A DNA stretch of 64,000 nt from Halorubrum distributum JCM 10118 (lineage in GTDB: Archaea > Halobacteriota > Halobacteria > Halobacteriales > Haloferacaceae): NCBI RefSeq assembly GCF_000337335.1, contig NZ_AOJN01000047.1, forward strand, positions 98,636 through 162,635, written 5' to 3'. Shown here one piece after another: positions 8,222 to 16,306 of this stretch. The notes beneath the pieces are model-generated. The model was not told the DNA's origin and made no database searches. It saw nothing but the letters and a program-made list of their open reading frames with translations. Each line of letters starts with the position of its first letter. Position 1 is the stretch's first letter. The position numbers and the translations under genes were made by a program.

Positions 8222-8888
8222 CCGGATCGTCGGGGGCGTCGCTTTCCGCCATCTCCTCCGGATCGTCGAGCGCGTCGTCGAGCCCCCACTCGGCGGCGCG
8301 GTCGCGGGCCTCCGACCGCGCCTGCTCGCGGATCGCGTCGATCCGGTCGTCGTCGGCGAGGAAGGCGGCGACGGCGTCGTCCTCGTCGTCGGCCGCCCGA
8401 AGCCGCTCGTCGGGCGCCGCGTCGCGGGTCCGGTCGGCGAGGTCGGCGTCGTCGGCCAGCTCGGTCGCGGCCGCGTCGGGCGCGACCCGCAGCGCCTCCT
8501 CCTCGTGGGCCGCCGCAAGCCCGGTCGCGTCGACGGCGTACAGCTCGACGCGGTAGGGGCCGGGCACTGCCAGCTCCGCGAGCGCGTCCGGGCCCCCGCT
8601 GTCCGTCACGGTGTTGTACGCCAGCACGGGCACGCCGTCGTCGAACGTGATGACGCCGCGGGCCTCGCCGGAGAGCAGCAGCGTCTCCTGCGGGACGAGC
8701 GTCGCGTAGCCGGTAAGCCCGCGGTCGAGCGCGCGCGAGAGCGTCGTCCCCACGTCGGAGACCACCCGCGAGCGGAGGAGCGTCCCCCGTGGGATGGTGA
8801 GGGTGGCCGGCTCCGAGCGGTCGCCGCCGGGGCTGTCGCCGTCCGGGCGGTCGCCGTCTGAGCCGTCGTTCTCCGGGCTCCCGCTCAT
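8178..8888 (-). CDS. Uncharacterised acidic protein coupled to the MinD-like ATPase (PATAN/DUF4388-like resemblance)
   Basis: The product has 236 residues. Residues 1-27 are disordered and Asp/Gly-rich. About 28-120 form a likely alpha/beta domain (LTIPRGTLLRSRVVSDVGTT, GLTGYATLVPQETLLLSGEA, GVITFDDGVPVLAYN, GGPDALAELAVPGPYRVEL). The FDDGxPVxAYN..ALAEL pattern resembles PATAN/DUF4388 domains, which act in bacterial polarity and motility signalling. I infer this from pattern only. The C-terminal third is acidic and probably disordered. The ATG overlaps the stop of the ATPase gene by four bases (8885-8888). Confidence 0.6.
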   Translation of the reverse strand: MSGSPENDGSDGDRPDGDSPGGDRSEPATLTIPRGTLLRSRVVSDVGTTLSRALDRGLTGYATLVPQETLLLSGEARGVITFDDGVPVLAYNTVTDSGGPDALAELAVPGPYRVELYAVDATGLAAAHEEEALRVAPDAAATELADDADLADRTRDAAPDERLRAADDEDDAVAAFLADDDRIDAIREQARSEARDRAAEWGLDDALDDPEEMAESDAPDDPGGMGERDAGGAGDG

Positions 8889-9652
8889 GGCGTGTCGGGG
8901 ACGACCGCGCTGCGGAATCGGTCGGCGACCGCGTCGCCGTCGCCGTCGCGCACGTTGAGCCGGTCGGCGGCCCGCCGGTAGCGCGTGGCGGCCTCGCTTT
9001 CCGGCGCGTGCGCGAGCAGGGGTTTCCCCGCTCGGCGCGCCGCCCGAACGTCGTCGCTCTCGGGGACGTTCGCGAGGACGGGGCCGCCGAAGTGGCGCTC
9101 CGCCTGCGCGGCGACGTCGTCGGCCTCGTCGCGGACCTTGTTGAACAGGACGCCCGCCGTCTCCGTGCCGTACGAGCGCGCGTACTCCTGGACCTTCAGG
9201 CCGTCCGAGAGCGCCGGGATCGTCGGCTCGACGACGACCACGACGCGGTCGGCGAGCACAACGGGCAGGACGGCCGACTTCGACCCGAGCGCGGCCGGCG
9301 AGTCGAGCAGGAGCACGTCGGTGTCGCGCGCGAGCTCCGCCACAACGTCGCGGAGGCGCTCCGGTTCCGCGGCCTCGAACCCGGCCAGCGAGGTGCCGCA
9401 GGGGACGACCGAGAGCCCGAACCGGTCGTAGGTGGCCTCGGTCACGTCCGTCGCGGTGCCCTCGACGAGCAGGTCGTGGAGGGTGACCGCCGCGTCGTCG
9501 AGTCCGGCGTGAAAGAGGAGGTTCGCCATGCCGGTGTCGGCGTCCACGACCGTCACGTCGTGGTCCTCGGCGAGCGCCATCCCGAGCGCGAGCGTGCTCG
9601 TCGTCTTCCCCGTGCCGCCCTTCCCGCTGGCGACCGCGAACGCCTCGACCAT
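8885..9652 (-). CDS. MinD/ParA-family P-loop ATPase
   Basis: The product has 255 residues. It starts MVEAFAVASGKGGTGKTTST with the deviant Walker A of the MinD/ParA/Mrp class (signature Lys11 and Lys16), followed by the switch region VTVVDADTGMANLLF and a Walker B-like VLLLDSPAALG. These ATPases dimerise on ATP and position proteins on membranes, the nucleoid or cell poles. Haloarchaea have several MinD paralogues, one of which positions polar motility and chemotaxis machinery. This paralogue cannot be assigned. The ATG at 9652 is preferred to an upstream frame running into repeat copy B, and a TATA box (CTTTTATT, about 9674-9681) sits 22-29 bases upstream. First gene of a three-gene operon. 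Confidence 0.85.
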   Translation of the reverse strand: MVEAFAVASGKGGTGKTTSTLALGMALAEDHDVTVVDADTGMANLLFHAGLDDAAVTLHDLLVEGTATDVTEATYDRFGLSVVPCGTSLAGFEAAEPERLRDVVAELARDTDVLLLDSPAALGSKSAVLPVVLADRVVVVVEPTIPALSDGLKVQEYARSYGTETAGVLFNKVRDEADDVAAQAERHFGGPVLANVPESDDVRAARRAGKPLLAHAPESEAATRYRRAADRLNVRDGDGDAVADRFRSAVVPDTP

Positions 9653-9720
9653 ACGCCCGCTCGCCGGGCGCTCCGAATAAAAGCTACCCATCGCGGTCGC
9701 GACGGATTCCGCATCTGTTG

Positions 9721-10236
9721 CGGTTGCGGTGGCGCGTGCCGATGAGCGCCCGAAGGGCGCGAGTCGCACGCGCGAGGTCGCCGGCGCTACGCGCCGGCTG
9801 CCAGAGAATCTCCGATTCTCGCTGGAGTCGGCGGTCCGGAGCGAAGCGGAGGACCGCCGACGAGGTTGGGGAGGCGTGAGGCTGCGGTGCCGTGCGGGGC
9901 GGGACTCAAAGGGGCAGCCGCGAGGCGGCCGTACGCTCGCTGCGCTCCTCGCTCAGTCACTCCGTTCCTTCGCTGCGGTGCTTGCGTCGCCTACGGCCGC
10001 CTCGCGGCTGGGGCTTTGGCGGTGTCCGCAGTCGGTCCGTAGTTGATTATTTATAAGCGAGCAGCTGGGGCTTTGGCGGTGTCAGTCGTCGATCCGCAGT
10101 CGATTATTTATACGCGAGTAGCTGAGGCTTTGGAGGTGTCAGCAGTCGATCCGCAGTCGGATATTTATAAACGAGCGGCCGGGGAATCGGAGGCATTCGC
10201 CGCAGCGCCGTTGTTCACTTATCTGTAATCCGCCGG
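9721..10236 (+). repeat. Modular structured repeat, copy B (candidate ncRNA gene, 4 modules)
   Basis: Plus orientation. H1 begins GGTGGCGCGTGCC at 9728 with inner hairpin GAGCGCCC-GAA-GGGCGC. H2 has 11-base arms GTCGGCGGTCC and GGACCGCCGAC, preceded by two small extra hairpins. The core runs GGGGAGGCGTGAGG .. GGGACTCAAAGGGGCAG. H3 has perfect 19-base arms at 9915-9933 and 9992-10010. Four 57-bp modules start at 10008, 10065, 10122 and 10179, and the first three carry TTTATA exactly 42 bp in. This copy has no obvious TATA box before H1. Together with flanking promoters it fills the 679-bp gap 9653-10331. Confidence 0.75.
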
Positions 10237-10331
10237 CGAGTCCCAGAACGCAGCGTTGATCTCGCCGCTGCCGATTCCCTCGTACTTCCCGCCCACCGAG
10301 CGCTTTTGATCGCGCGGAACAACACTTCGGT

Positions 10332-11630
10332 ATGGTCGAAACGATCTCCGCCGACGAGTTCCGCGACAGGATCGATGAGCGACGCCGCGGCGAGCGTTCG
10401 TTCGTCATCGTCGACACGCGGCCCGAGGAGAGCTTCGCGGGGTGGCGCGTGGCGGACGCCGTCCACTACTTCTACAAGCCGTTCCACGAGTTCGACGTCG
10501 ACGACTTCGAGCGCGAGACCGGCCTCTCGCCCGACGACACCGTGATAACCCTGTGCGCGAAGGGGAAGGCCTCGGACGACTTCGCCGCCGAACTCGACGC
10601 GGCCGGGTACGACGACGTGACCGTCGTCGCCGACGGCATGCGCGGGTGGTCCGCGGTGTACGACCGAACCGAGGTTTCGCTCCCCGACGCCCCCGACGCG
10701 GCTCCGCCGCTCGACGTCGTCCAGGTCCAGCGCCGCGCGAAGGGGTGTCTGGGGTACCTCGTCGTCGGCGGGCGCGAGGCGGGCACGGCGGACCACGTCC
10801 CCGCGGCGTCCGACGGCTCCGACCGCGTCGCGGTCGCTATCGACGTCTCCAGACACGGCGACGAGTGGATCGAAGCGGCCGCCGAGCGCGACGCGTCGAT
10901 CGCGACCGTCCTCGACACGCACGTCCACGCCGACCACCTCTCGGGCGGGCGAGCGCTCGCAGACGAGCTCGGCGTGCCGTACTACCTCCCCGCCGCGGCC
11001 GCCGAGCGCGACGTGGCGTACTCGTTCGAGCCGATCGACCGGAACGAGACGCTCGACGTCGGCGGGATCGACCTGAAGGCGCTCGCGACGCCCGGGCACA
11101 CCGACGACGGCGCCAGCTACCTCGTCGGCGACGCGGCGGTCCTCACGGGCGACACGCTGTTCACCGACAGCGTCGGACGAACGGAGCTCCAGTTCTCGGC
11201 GGGCGGCGACGGTGACGGAGACGACGGCGAAGTTGACGGCGCCGCCGACGAGGGCGCCGCGGGCGCGGCCCGCCGGCTCTACGACTCGCTCCACGGCACG
11301 CTGCTCGCCGAGCCGGACGGCGTCGTCGTCTGCCCCGGGCACTTCGCGGTCGCGAACGACGGGACGACCGGCGACGTCGTCCCGGGCGAACCCGTCTTCG
11401 CGACGGTCGGGGACGCGCGCCGCGAGATCGACGTCCTCGACCTCGACGCGGCCGACTTCGTCGAGCGGATCACCCGGACGCTCCCGGAGAAGCCGCCGAA
11501 CTACGAGTCGGTGATCGCGGCCAACCGCGGCGTCGAGTCGCCGCCCGACGAGACCGCGGCGATCGAACTCGAACTCGGGCCGAACCGCTGCGCGGCCGAG
11601 CCCGACGCGGGATCCGCCGCGGACGACTGA
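10332..11630 (+). CDS. Rhodanese / metallo-beta-lactamase fusion, persulfide dioxygenase-like (ETHE1 type)
   Basis: The product has 432 residues. An N-terminal rhodanese domain (1-110) has catalytic-loop CAKGKASD with Cys75. A metallo-beta-lactamase domain follows, with THVHADHLSGG (His197, His199, Asp201, His202), GHTDDGAS and GDTLFTDSVGRTEL. The latter resembles ETHE1-type persulfide dioxygenases, which oxidise glutathione or other persulfides to sulfite. Usual rhodanese fusions put that domain at the C-terminus; here it is N-terminal. An acidic Gly/Asp insertion (about 297-316) sits after the GRTEL motif. Likely role: sulfide/persulfide detoxification. The small thiol used is unknown. A TATA-like GCTTTTGAT lies about 25-31 bases upstream. 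Confidence 0.8.
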   Translation: MVETISADEFRDRIDERRRGERSFVIVDTRPEESFAGWRVADAVHYFYKPFHEFDVDDFERETGLSPDDTVITLCAKGKASDDFAAELDAAGYDDVTVVADGMRGWSAVYDRTEVSLPDAPDAAPPLDVVQVQRRAKGCLGYLVVGGREAGTADHVPAASDGSDRVAVAIDVSRHGDEWIEAAAERDASIATVLDTHVHADHLSGGRALADELGVPYYLPAAAAERDVAYSFEPIDRNETLDVGGIDLKALATPGHTDDGASYLVGDAAVLTGDTLFTDSVGRTELQFSAGGDGDGDDGEVDGAADEGAAGAARRLYDSLHGTLLAEPDGVVVCPGHFAVANDGTTGDVVPGEPVFATVGDARREIDVLDLDAADFVERITRTLPEKPPNYESVIAANRGVESPPDETAAIELELGPNRCAAEPDAGSAADD

Positions 11631-11657
11631 GGGGCCGGTATCGTCCCCGCAGCCTGA

Positions 11658-11930
11658 TTACTCGTCGTGGATGAAGACGAGCCGCTTCGACTCCGTGTTG
11701 ACCAGACAGAGGTCGATCCCGTCGCGGGTCGCGCCGATCTGCTGCCAGCCGTGGTCGCTGACGAACAGCGTCTGGAAGACGCCGCGGTCGCAGTCGGGGT
11801 TCGGGCAGCCGACGCCCGCCGCGTTCTTGTAGACGGTCGTCCCCCCGCCCGAACTCTGTCGCACCAACCCGTCGGTCAGCGACCGGAACTCCTCGGCGGA
11901 CATCGGACTTTCCGCGTCGTCGTCTCCCAT
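11658..11930 (-). CDS. Small conserved haloarchaeal protein with a CPNPDC motif
   Basis: The product has 90 residues: an acidic start, SAEEFRSLTDGLVRQSSGGG, then GCPNPDCDRGVFQTLFVSDH and IDLCLVNTESKRLVFIHDE. Only two close cysteines are present, so it may be half of a metal site completed in a dimer. Resembles small proteins found widely in haloarchaea, but I cannot give a function. The TATA-like GGTTTTTAGA about 26 bases upstream of the ATG supports the start. Convergent with the rhodanese fusion gene. Confidence 0.65.
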   Translation of the reverse strand: MGDDDAESPMSAEEFRSLTDGLVRQSSGGGTTVYKNAAGVGCPNPDCDRGVFQTLFVSDHGWQQIGATRDGIDLCLVNTESKRLVFIHDE

Positions 11931-12039
11931 GCGTTCGCGTTCGCAGTCGATCGTCTAAAAACCGCCTGCCCGTGGCAATCGGTGGCACGGAAGCGACGCC
12001 GCGCCGACGCCCCCCGCGCCCGTCGCCGCCGTCCGCGTC

Positions 12040-12909
12040 TCAGTCCGCGTCCCGCTTCACCGTATCGGCGTACGCGTCCGCGAGCCGCGTCGGCTTGGGG
12101 AGCTTGTACCCCGCGCAAAGCGCCGCGACGAACTCGACCGCGGTCGCCGCCGACACGCGATGGCCGGGGCTGACGTACAGCGGGTTCACCCGTTTGCTGT
12201 TCGGGTACTGGCGCGACTGGAACGCGTGGCCGATGACGGTTCCCGGCTCGGCGGTCGTCACGGCGTCGTCGGCGCGGACCGGCGTCCGCCAGCCCTCGGG
12301 CCGCTCGACCGTCGGTTCGTCTGGCTCCCCGCAGAGGAGGCTCTTGGCGACGCCGACGCTCGGCACGTCGCGGAGGACGCCGACGTGGGTCGCGAGCCCC
12401 GCCTCTCGGAAGTGGATCCGGCCGGAGCCGTCACAGATCAGCAGGTCGGGGTCGGCGTCGAGCGCGTCGAGCGCGGCGAGTATCGGCTCTCCCTCCCGGA
12501 ACGCGAGCAGGCCGGGAACGTACGGGATCGACAGCGGCGTCGTCGCGCTCGCGTACTCGACCACGGTCCCGGCGCGGAACGCGACCGCGGCGGAGACGGC
12601 GGCGTCGGGGCGGTCGCCGTCGCGGTCGGTGAGGAACGCCTGGTCGACGCCGACGACGGTCGGACCGTCCGGATCGGGCGTCGTGTCGGCGCTGCCCTCG
12701 TCGCCGGTGCCCAACCGCTCCTGCGCGCCGTCGCGCGCCGGCGGGAGGCCGTCCGCGAGCGAGGTCGCCTCCTCGACCGCGACGGCGGCCGGGTCGAGCC
12801 CGTGGTCGTCCTCAAACGTCGCGGCCGCCGCGATGTCGCGCTGGAGACCCTCCATCTCCGCGCGGGACAGCGACGGGTCCGGCCGGAGGTCGGGCCGCGC
12901 GAGGCCCAT
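12040..12909 (-). CDS. nfi: Endonuclease V (deoxyinosine repair)
   Basis: The product has 289 residues. The family cuts DNA one base 3' of deoxyinosine, starting repair of deaminated adenine. Visible motifs are GVDQAF (Asp89, a metal ligand), PYVPGLLAFREGEP, LICDGSGRIHFREAGLATHVG and VGVAKSLL. It is longer than bacterial Nfi (about 225) because of an acidic insertion at about 55-83. The ATG shares its G-containing boundary with the rhomboid stop (TGATG at 12907-12911, one base shared), so translation of the two is probably coupled. Confidence 0.92.
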   Translation of the reverse strand: MGLARPDLRPDPSLSRAEMEGLQRDIAAAATFEDDHGLDPAAVAVEEATSLADGLPPARDGAQERLGTGDEGSADTTPDPDGPTVVGVDQAFLTDRDGDRPDAAVSAAVAFRAGTVVEYASATTPLSIPYVPGLLAFREGEPILAALDALDADPDLLICDGSGRIHFREAGLATHVGVLRDVPSVGVAKSLLCGEPDEPTVERPEGWRTPVRADDAVTTAEPGTVIGHAFQSRQYPNSKRVNPLYVSPGHRVSAATAVEFVAALCAGYKLPKPTRLADAYADTVKRDAD

Positions 12910-13895
12910 CAGAACCGCCCGCCGGGGCCGCCGGGGCCGCCCGGTCCGCGCGGGCCGCGCGCGCCCCCCATCGAGACGCCGCCCGCCCCGCCCGCGGAGC
13001 GCGCGAGCCCCTCGTTGCGCTTACCGAACGCGAGGCCGATCGCGAAGCCGATCAGGTGCGCGAGGTGCGCGATGCCGCCGGCGCTGCCGGCGCCGCCGGC
13101 CTGGAGGCTCTGGACGACGAGGACCGCCGAGACGAGCGCGATCCCCCACGTGAGGTACTTGATCTTCATCGGGATGACGAAGAAGAGGAGGACCTGCATG
13201 TTCGGCCGCCAGACGGTGAGGACGCCGAGTATCGCGAAGCCCGCGCCGCTGGCGCCGAGGACGCCGGTCGGCGGCCCGCCGGTCGCGATCGCGAACAGGA
13301 CGTGGCCGAGGCCGGCGAGGATCCCCGAGAGGAGGAAGAACCCGACGAACCGCTTCGACCCAACCGCCCGCTCGACGAGGGGGCCGAAGAACAGGATGAC
13401 GATGCTGTTGCCGATGATGTGGTACAGCAGTCCGGGAGAGTGCGAGAACACGGACGTCACCCAGGTCCACACGTTGGCGAGCTCGTCCGACTGGAGCACG
13501 AACAGCGTGTTGTGAAGGGACTGCCCGCCGAAGTACAGCACCGCCAACTGCGCGACGAAGGTGACCCACATCGCCAACAGCAGGGCGTACGTCGCGTTGT
13601 TGCGGAAGTACCCCAGGATGCCGCCGGTGCCGGTTTCGCGGTCTATCCGGCGCTTGACTCGGTCGACGACGCCTGCGGACGCGCCGCTCCGGGCATCGGT
13701 GGTGCCGCTCCCCGACCCGCCCTCGACGCTCTCGTCGAACCCGCTGTCGAAGACGCCCCCGGGGTCGTCCCACTCGGCGAGGCCCGGGCAGTCGTGGTTC
13801 TCGGGCAGTCGGTGTTCGGCACAGAACGTCTGGCCGCACCGCTTACACTGGTACGGGAGGTTCTCGTACTCCCCACACACGTCGCACGTCGCCAT
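12909..13895 (-). CDS. Rhomboid intramembrane serine protease with N-terminal AN1-type zinc finger
   Basis: The product has 328 residues. Residues 4-36 form an AN1-like zinc finger (Cys4, 7, 17, 20, 25, His28, His34, Cys36). A disordered linker follows, then six predicted membrane segments from about 103. Catalytic Ser216 lies in GVLGASGAGFAILG and catalytic His280 in GIAHLAHLIGFAIG. The Gly/Pro/Arg-rich tail (about 300-328) is low-complexity. Rhomboids cleave transmembrane helices; substrates in haloarchaea are largely unknown. First gene of a two-gene unit with nfi. TATA-like GCTTTACG lies about 25 bases upstream. Confidence 0.93.
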   Translation of the reverse strand: MATCDVCGEYENLPYQCKRCGQTFCAEHRLPENHDCPGLAEWDDPGGVFDSGFDESVEGGSGSGTTDARSGASAGVVDRVKRRIDRETGTGGILGYFRNNATYALLLAMWVTFVAQLAVLYFGGQSLHNTLFVLQSDELANVWTWVTSVFSHSPGLLYHIIGNSIVILFFGPLVERAVGSKRFVGFFLLSGILAGLGHVLFAIATGGPPTGVLGASGAGFAILGVLTVWRPNMQVLLFFVIPMKIKYLTWGIALVSAVLVVQSLQAGGAGSAGGIAHLAHLIGFAIGLAFGKRNEGLARSAGGAGGVSMGGARGPRGPGGPGGPGGRF

Positions 13896-13977
13896 TGACG
13901 TGTGTTACGGGGGCGGTCGTAAAGCGGTTTGGCTCTATACGTGGTTTCTTCTGCGACGGATGGCGGCCCTAGTAATG

Positions 13978-14282
13978 ATTTATAAGTGGTAGTTGATGGC
14001 ATCACGGTGACGGATTCCTACAAAGCCCCAGCCGCGAGGACTCGCGCGGCTCGCTGCGCTCCTCGGTCGCTCACTTCGTTCGCTTCCTCCGGTGCTTGCG
14101 TCGCCGTGCTTCGCCCTCGCGGTTGCCCCTTTGAGTCCCGCCCCGCACCGCAACCGCAGCCTCACGCCTCCCCAGCCTCGCCGCTCACGCCCTTCGGGCG
14201 TTCGCGGCGTCCCTCGCGCGTGCGACTCGCGCCCTGCGGGCGCTCGTCGGCACGCGCCACCGCACCGTATTTATTTATAAAT
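13978..14282 (-). repeat. Modular structured repeat, copy C (candidate ncRNA gene, 1 module)
   Basis: Minus orientation. TATA boxes lie at 14270-14282 (TTTATAAATAAAT), then H1 (GCGTGC..GCACGC, inner GAGCGCCC-GCA-GGGCGC). H2 reads CGCCGC-GA-ACGCCC-GAA-GGGCGT-GA-GCGGCG, a clean helix/GA-GA/helix design. The core is GGGGAGGCGTGAGG .. GGGACTCAAAGGGGCAA. H3 is degenerate, keeping only the outer arm bases. One module starts at 14031 and ends with TTATAAAT near 13978-13985. With its flanks it fills the 422-bp gap between the rhomboid and aroD genes. Confidence 0.7.
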
Positions 14283-14317
14283 AGTCGCCGCAGGCGTGGT
14301 TAATCACTTGTAAATAG

Positions 14318-15025
14318 TCACCCGTCCGCTCCGCCCTCTCTCAGCCCGTCGACGAGCTCTCTGAGCGTCGCGAGCGGATACTGGCCCGGCGCGGTCGCGT
14401 TCGCGGGGTCGACCGGCGCGTAGCCGATCTTCGAGCCGTACACGGGCGTGACGGCGCGGGTGTGCCGCCCCGGCTCGCCCATACACATCGTCGCGACGCG
14501 GTGGCCGGCGGCGGTCGCCTCGTAGGTCGCCTCGATCATCGCGAGCGCGTCGGCCGGCGCGGTCGCGGTCGTCGCCAGCTTCCCCACGTCGCCCTCGCTC
14601 GCGGCGTCGGCGAGCAGGTCCACGAGCGCGGCGGACTCGGGCGTCGACTCGAAGTCGTGGACGGACGCGACGACCTCGACTCCCGCCTCGCGGGCCGCCT
14701 CGCGCAGCGCGGTCGCGTGCGACTCCTCGGCCGGGTCCGGATGCGTCCCGCGCAGCGCCGCGAGCTCGATGTCGACCGCGGCCACCGCGTCGGTACCGAT
14801 CGCCGTCGAGAGCGCGTCGTAGCGGCCGAGCCCCTCGGCCTCGCCGCCCTCCCACGACGCCCGGTTCGTGACGAGCAGCGGGAGCTCGCCGTCGTAGCCC
14901 GCCAGCTGGTCGAGCGGGTCGCTCGCGAGGTCCATCCGGAACTCCACGGCGTCGGCGTCCTCGCTGGCGCGCGGCTCCTCGGTGAGGTCGGCCGTGCTCG
15001 CGGCGAGAACGAACTCCTCGAACAT
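14318..15025 (-). CDS. aroD: 3-dehydroquinate dehydratase, type I
   Basis: The product has 235 residues. It dehydrates 3-dehydroquinate to 3-dehydroshikimate in the shikimate pathway. Type I hallmarks: EFRMD (Glu28, Arg30, Asp32) for substrate binding, SVHDFE with His123, and GKLATTA with Schiff-base Lys149. The C-terminal PGQYPLATLRELVD is the usual lid region. The length is normal for archaeal AroD. The ATG is 26 bases from a TATA-like AGCTAAGTC. Single gene; the shikimate pathway of archaea is scattered in most haloarchaea. Confidence 0.93.
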   Translation of the reverse strand: MFEEFVLAASTADLTEEPRASEDADAVEFRMDLASDPLDQLAGYDGELPLLVTNRASWEGGEAEGLGRYDALSTAIGTDAVAAVDIELAALRGTHPDPAEESHATALREAAREAGVEVVASVHDFESTPESAALVDLLADAASEGDVGKLATTATAPADALAMIEATYEATAAGHRVATMCMGEPGRHTRAVTPVYGSKIGYAPVDPANATAPGQYPLATLRELVDGLREGGADG

Positions 15026-15123
15026 ACGCGAGGCTTCCGCGGGCGGGGACTTAGCTGGTCGGGTTGGAACCGCTTGCGGGGTCGGAACGAGTCAGCGAAA
15101 CGAGTCGGCGAAAAGCGCGCGGG

Positions 15124-16098
15124 TTACGCGACGAGGCCGTCCTCGGCCTCGAGGAGCTCGTGGTACCGGTTGCGGATCGTGACCTCGGAGATGTCGGCGA
15201 CCTCCGAGACCGCGGCCTGCGTCGTCTTCTCGTTGGTGAGGAGCGCGGCGGCGTAGACGGCGGCCGCGGCGAGGCCCACCGGCGACTTGCCGGAGTGAAC
15301 GCCCTTCTCCTTCGCGTTGCGGAGGAGGCTCTTCGCGCGCATCTCGGACTCCTCGGAGAGCTCCAGGTCGGAGGCGAACCGGGGGACGTACTGCTCGGGG
15401 TCGGCCGGCTTCACTTCGAGCTTGAGCTCGCGGACGACGTAGCGGTACGTCCGCGCGATCTCTGCCTTCTCGACGCGCGACACGTCGGCGATCTCGTCGA
15501 GGCTGCGCGGGACGCCGGCCATCCGGGCGGCGGCGTACACGCAGGAGGTGGAGACGCCCTCGATGGAGCGACCGGGGAGCAGGTCCTCGTCGAGCGCGCG
15601 GCGGTAGATGACGGAGGCCGTCTCGCGGACGTTGTCCGGGAGCCCCTGCGCCGAGGCCATCCGGTCGATCTCGCCGAGCGCCTGCTTCAGGTTGCGCTCC
15701 TTCGAGTCGCGGGTGCGGAACCGCTCGTTCCACTTGCGGAGCCGCTGCATCTTCTGGCGCTGGCGGGCGCCGAGCGAGCGGCCGTACGCGTCCTTGTCGC
15801 GCCAGTCGATGTTCGTCGAGAGCCCCTTGTCGTGCATCGTGTTCGTGGTCGGGGCGCCGACGCGGCTCTTCTCGTCCTTCTCGCGGGAGTCGAACGCGCG
15901 CCACTCCGGCCCGCGGTCGACCGAGTCCGCCTCGACGACGAGCCCGCAGTCGCTACAGACCGTCTCGCCGTGCTCCTCGTCGTTGATAACGTGACCCCCG
16001 CACTCCGGGCAGCTGAGCGTCTCGTCGGTGCTCTCCGATTCCTCCTCGTTCGTCTCCGTTCGGGAGCGACTCCCCCGTGTGTGTAGTCGTTCACTCAT
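15124..16098 (-). CDS. tfb: Transcription initiation factor TFB
   Basis: The product has 324 residues. An N-terminal zinc ribbon has Cys30, 33, 48 and 51 (CPECGG..CSDCGL). A B-finger/linker follows (RGPEWRAFDSREKDEKSRVG), then two cyclin-like repeats (about 120-215 and 216-310), each ending in an HTH, with VSEVADISEVTIRNRYHEL in the second binding BRE. TFB bridges TBP-TATA and RNA polymerase. Haloarchaea have many TFB paralogues and this sequence alone does not give the paralogue number. A TATA box (CGTTTTAAGT, about 16163-16172) implies a leader of about 40 bases. Confidence 0.95.
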   Translation of the reverse strand: MSERLHTRGSRSRTETNEEESESTDETLSCPECGGHVINDEEHGETVCSDCGLVVEADSVDRGPEWRAFDSREKDEKSRVGAPTTNTMHDKGLSTNIDWRDKDAYGRSLGARQRQKMQRLRKWNERFRTRDSKERNLKQALGEIDRMASAQGLPDNVRETASVIYRRALDEDLLPGRSIEGVSTSCVYAAARMAGVPRSLDEIADVSRVEKAEIARTYRYVVRELKLEVKPADPEQYVPRFASDLELSEESEMRAKSLLRNAKEKGVHSGKSPVGLAAAAVYAAALLTNEKTTQAAVSEVADISEVTIRNRYHELLEAEDGLVA

Positions 16099-16306
16099 AG
16101 CTCGGTTGCCCCGGGAAACTCAAACCGCCCGAAGCGATCTTGGTTTACCCTCGGCGGAACACAACTTAAAACGACCGGAACGTGTCGCTCGAAACCCGAC
16201 GAAAGGACACGATCTATCACGTGTTTTCGCCGGTCTCCGGATCCCGTCCCACCGGCGCGCCGCCGGGACCGAAACCGTTGACACGGTCGCGGCCGGATCG
16301 GACGCC

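Noticed and set aside
10008..10236. 57-bp modules as a CRISPR array
   Set aside because: The repeats vary along their whole length, there are no unique equal-length spacers, unit numbers are 1-5 at many loci, and no cas genes are in the window.
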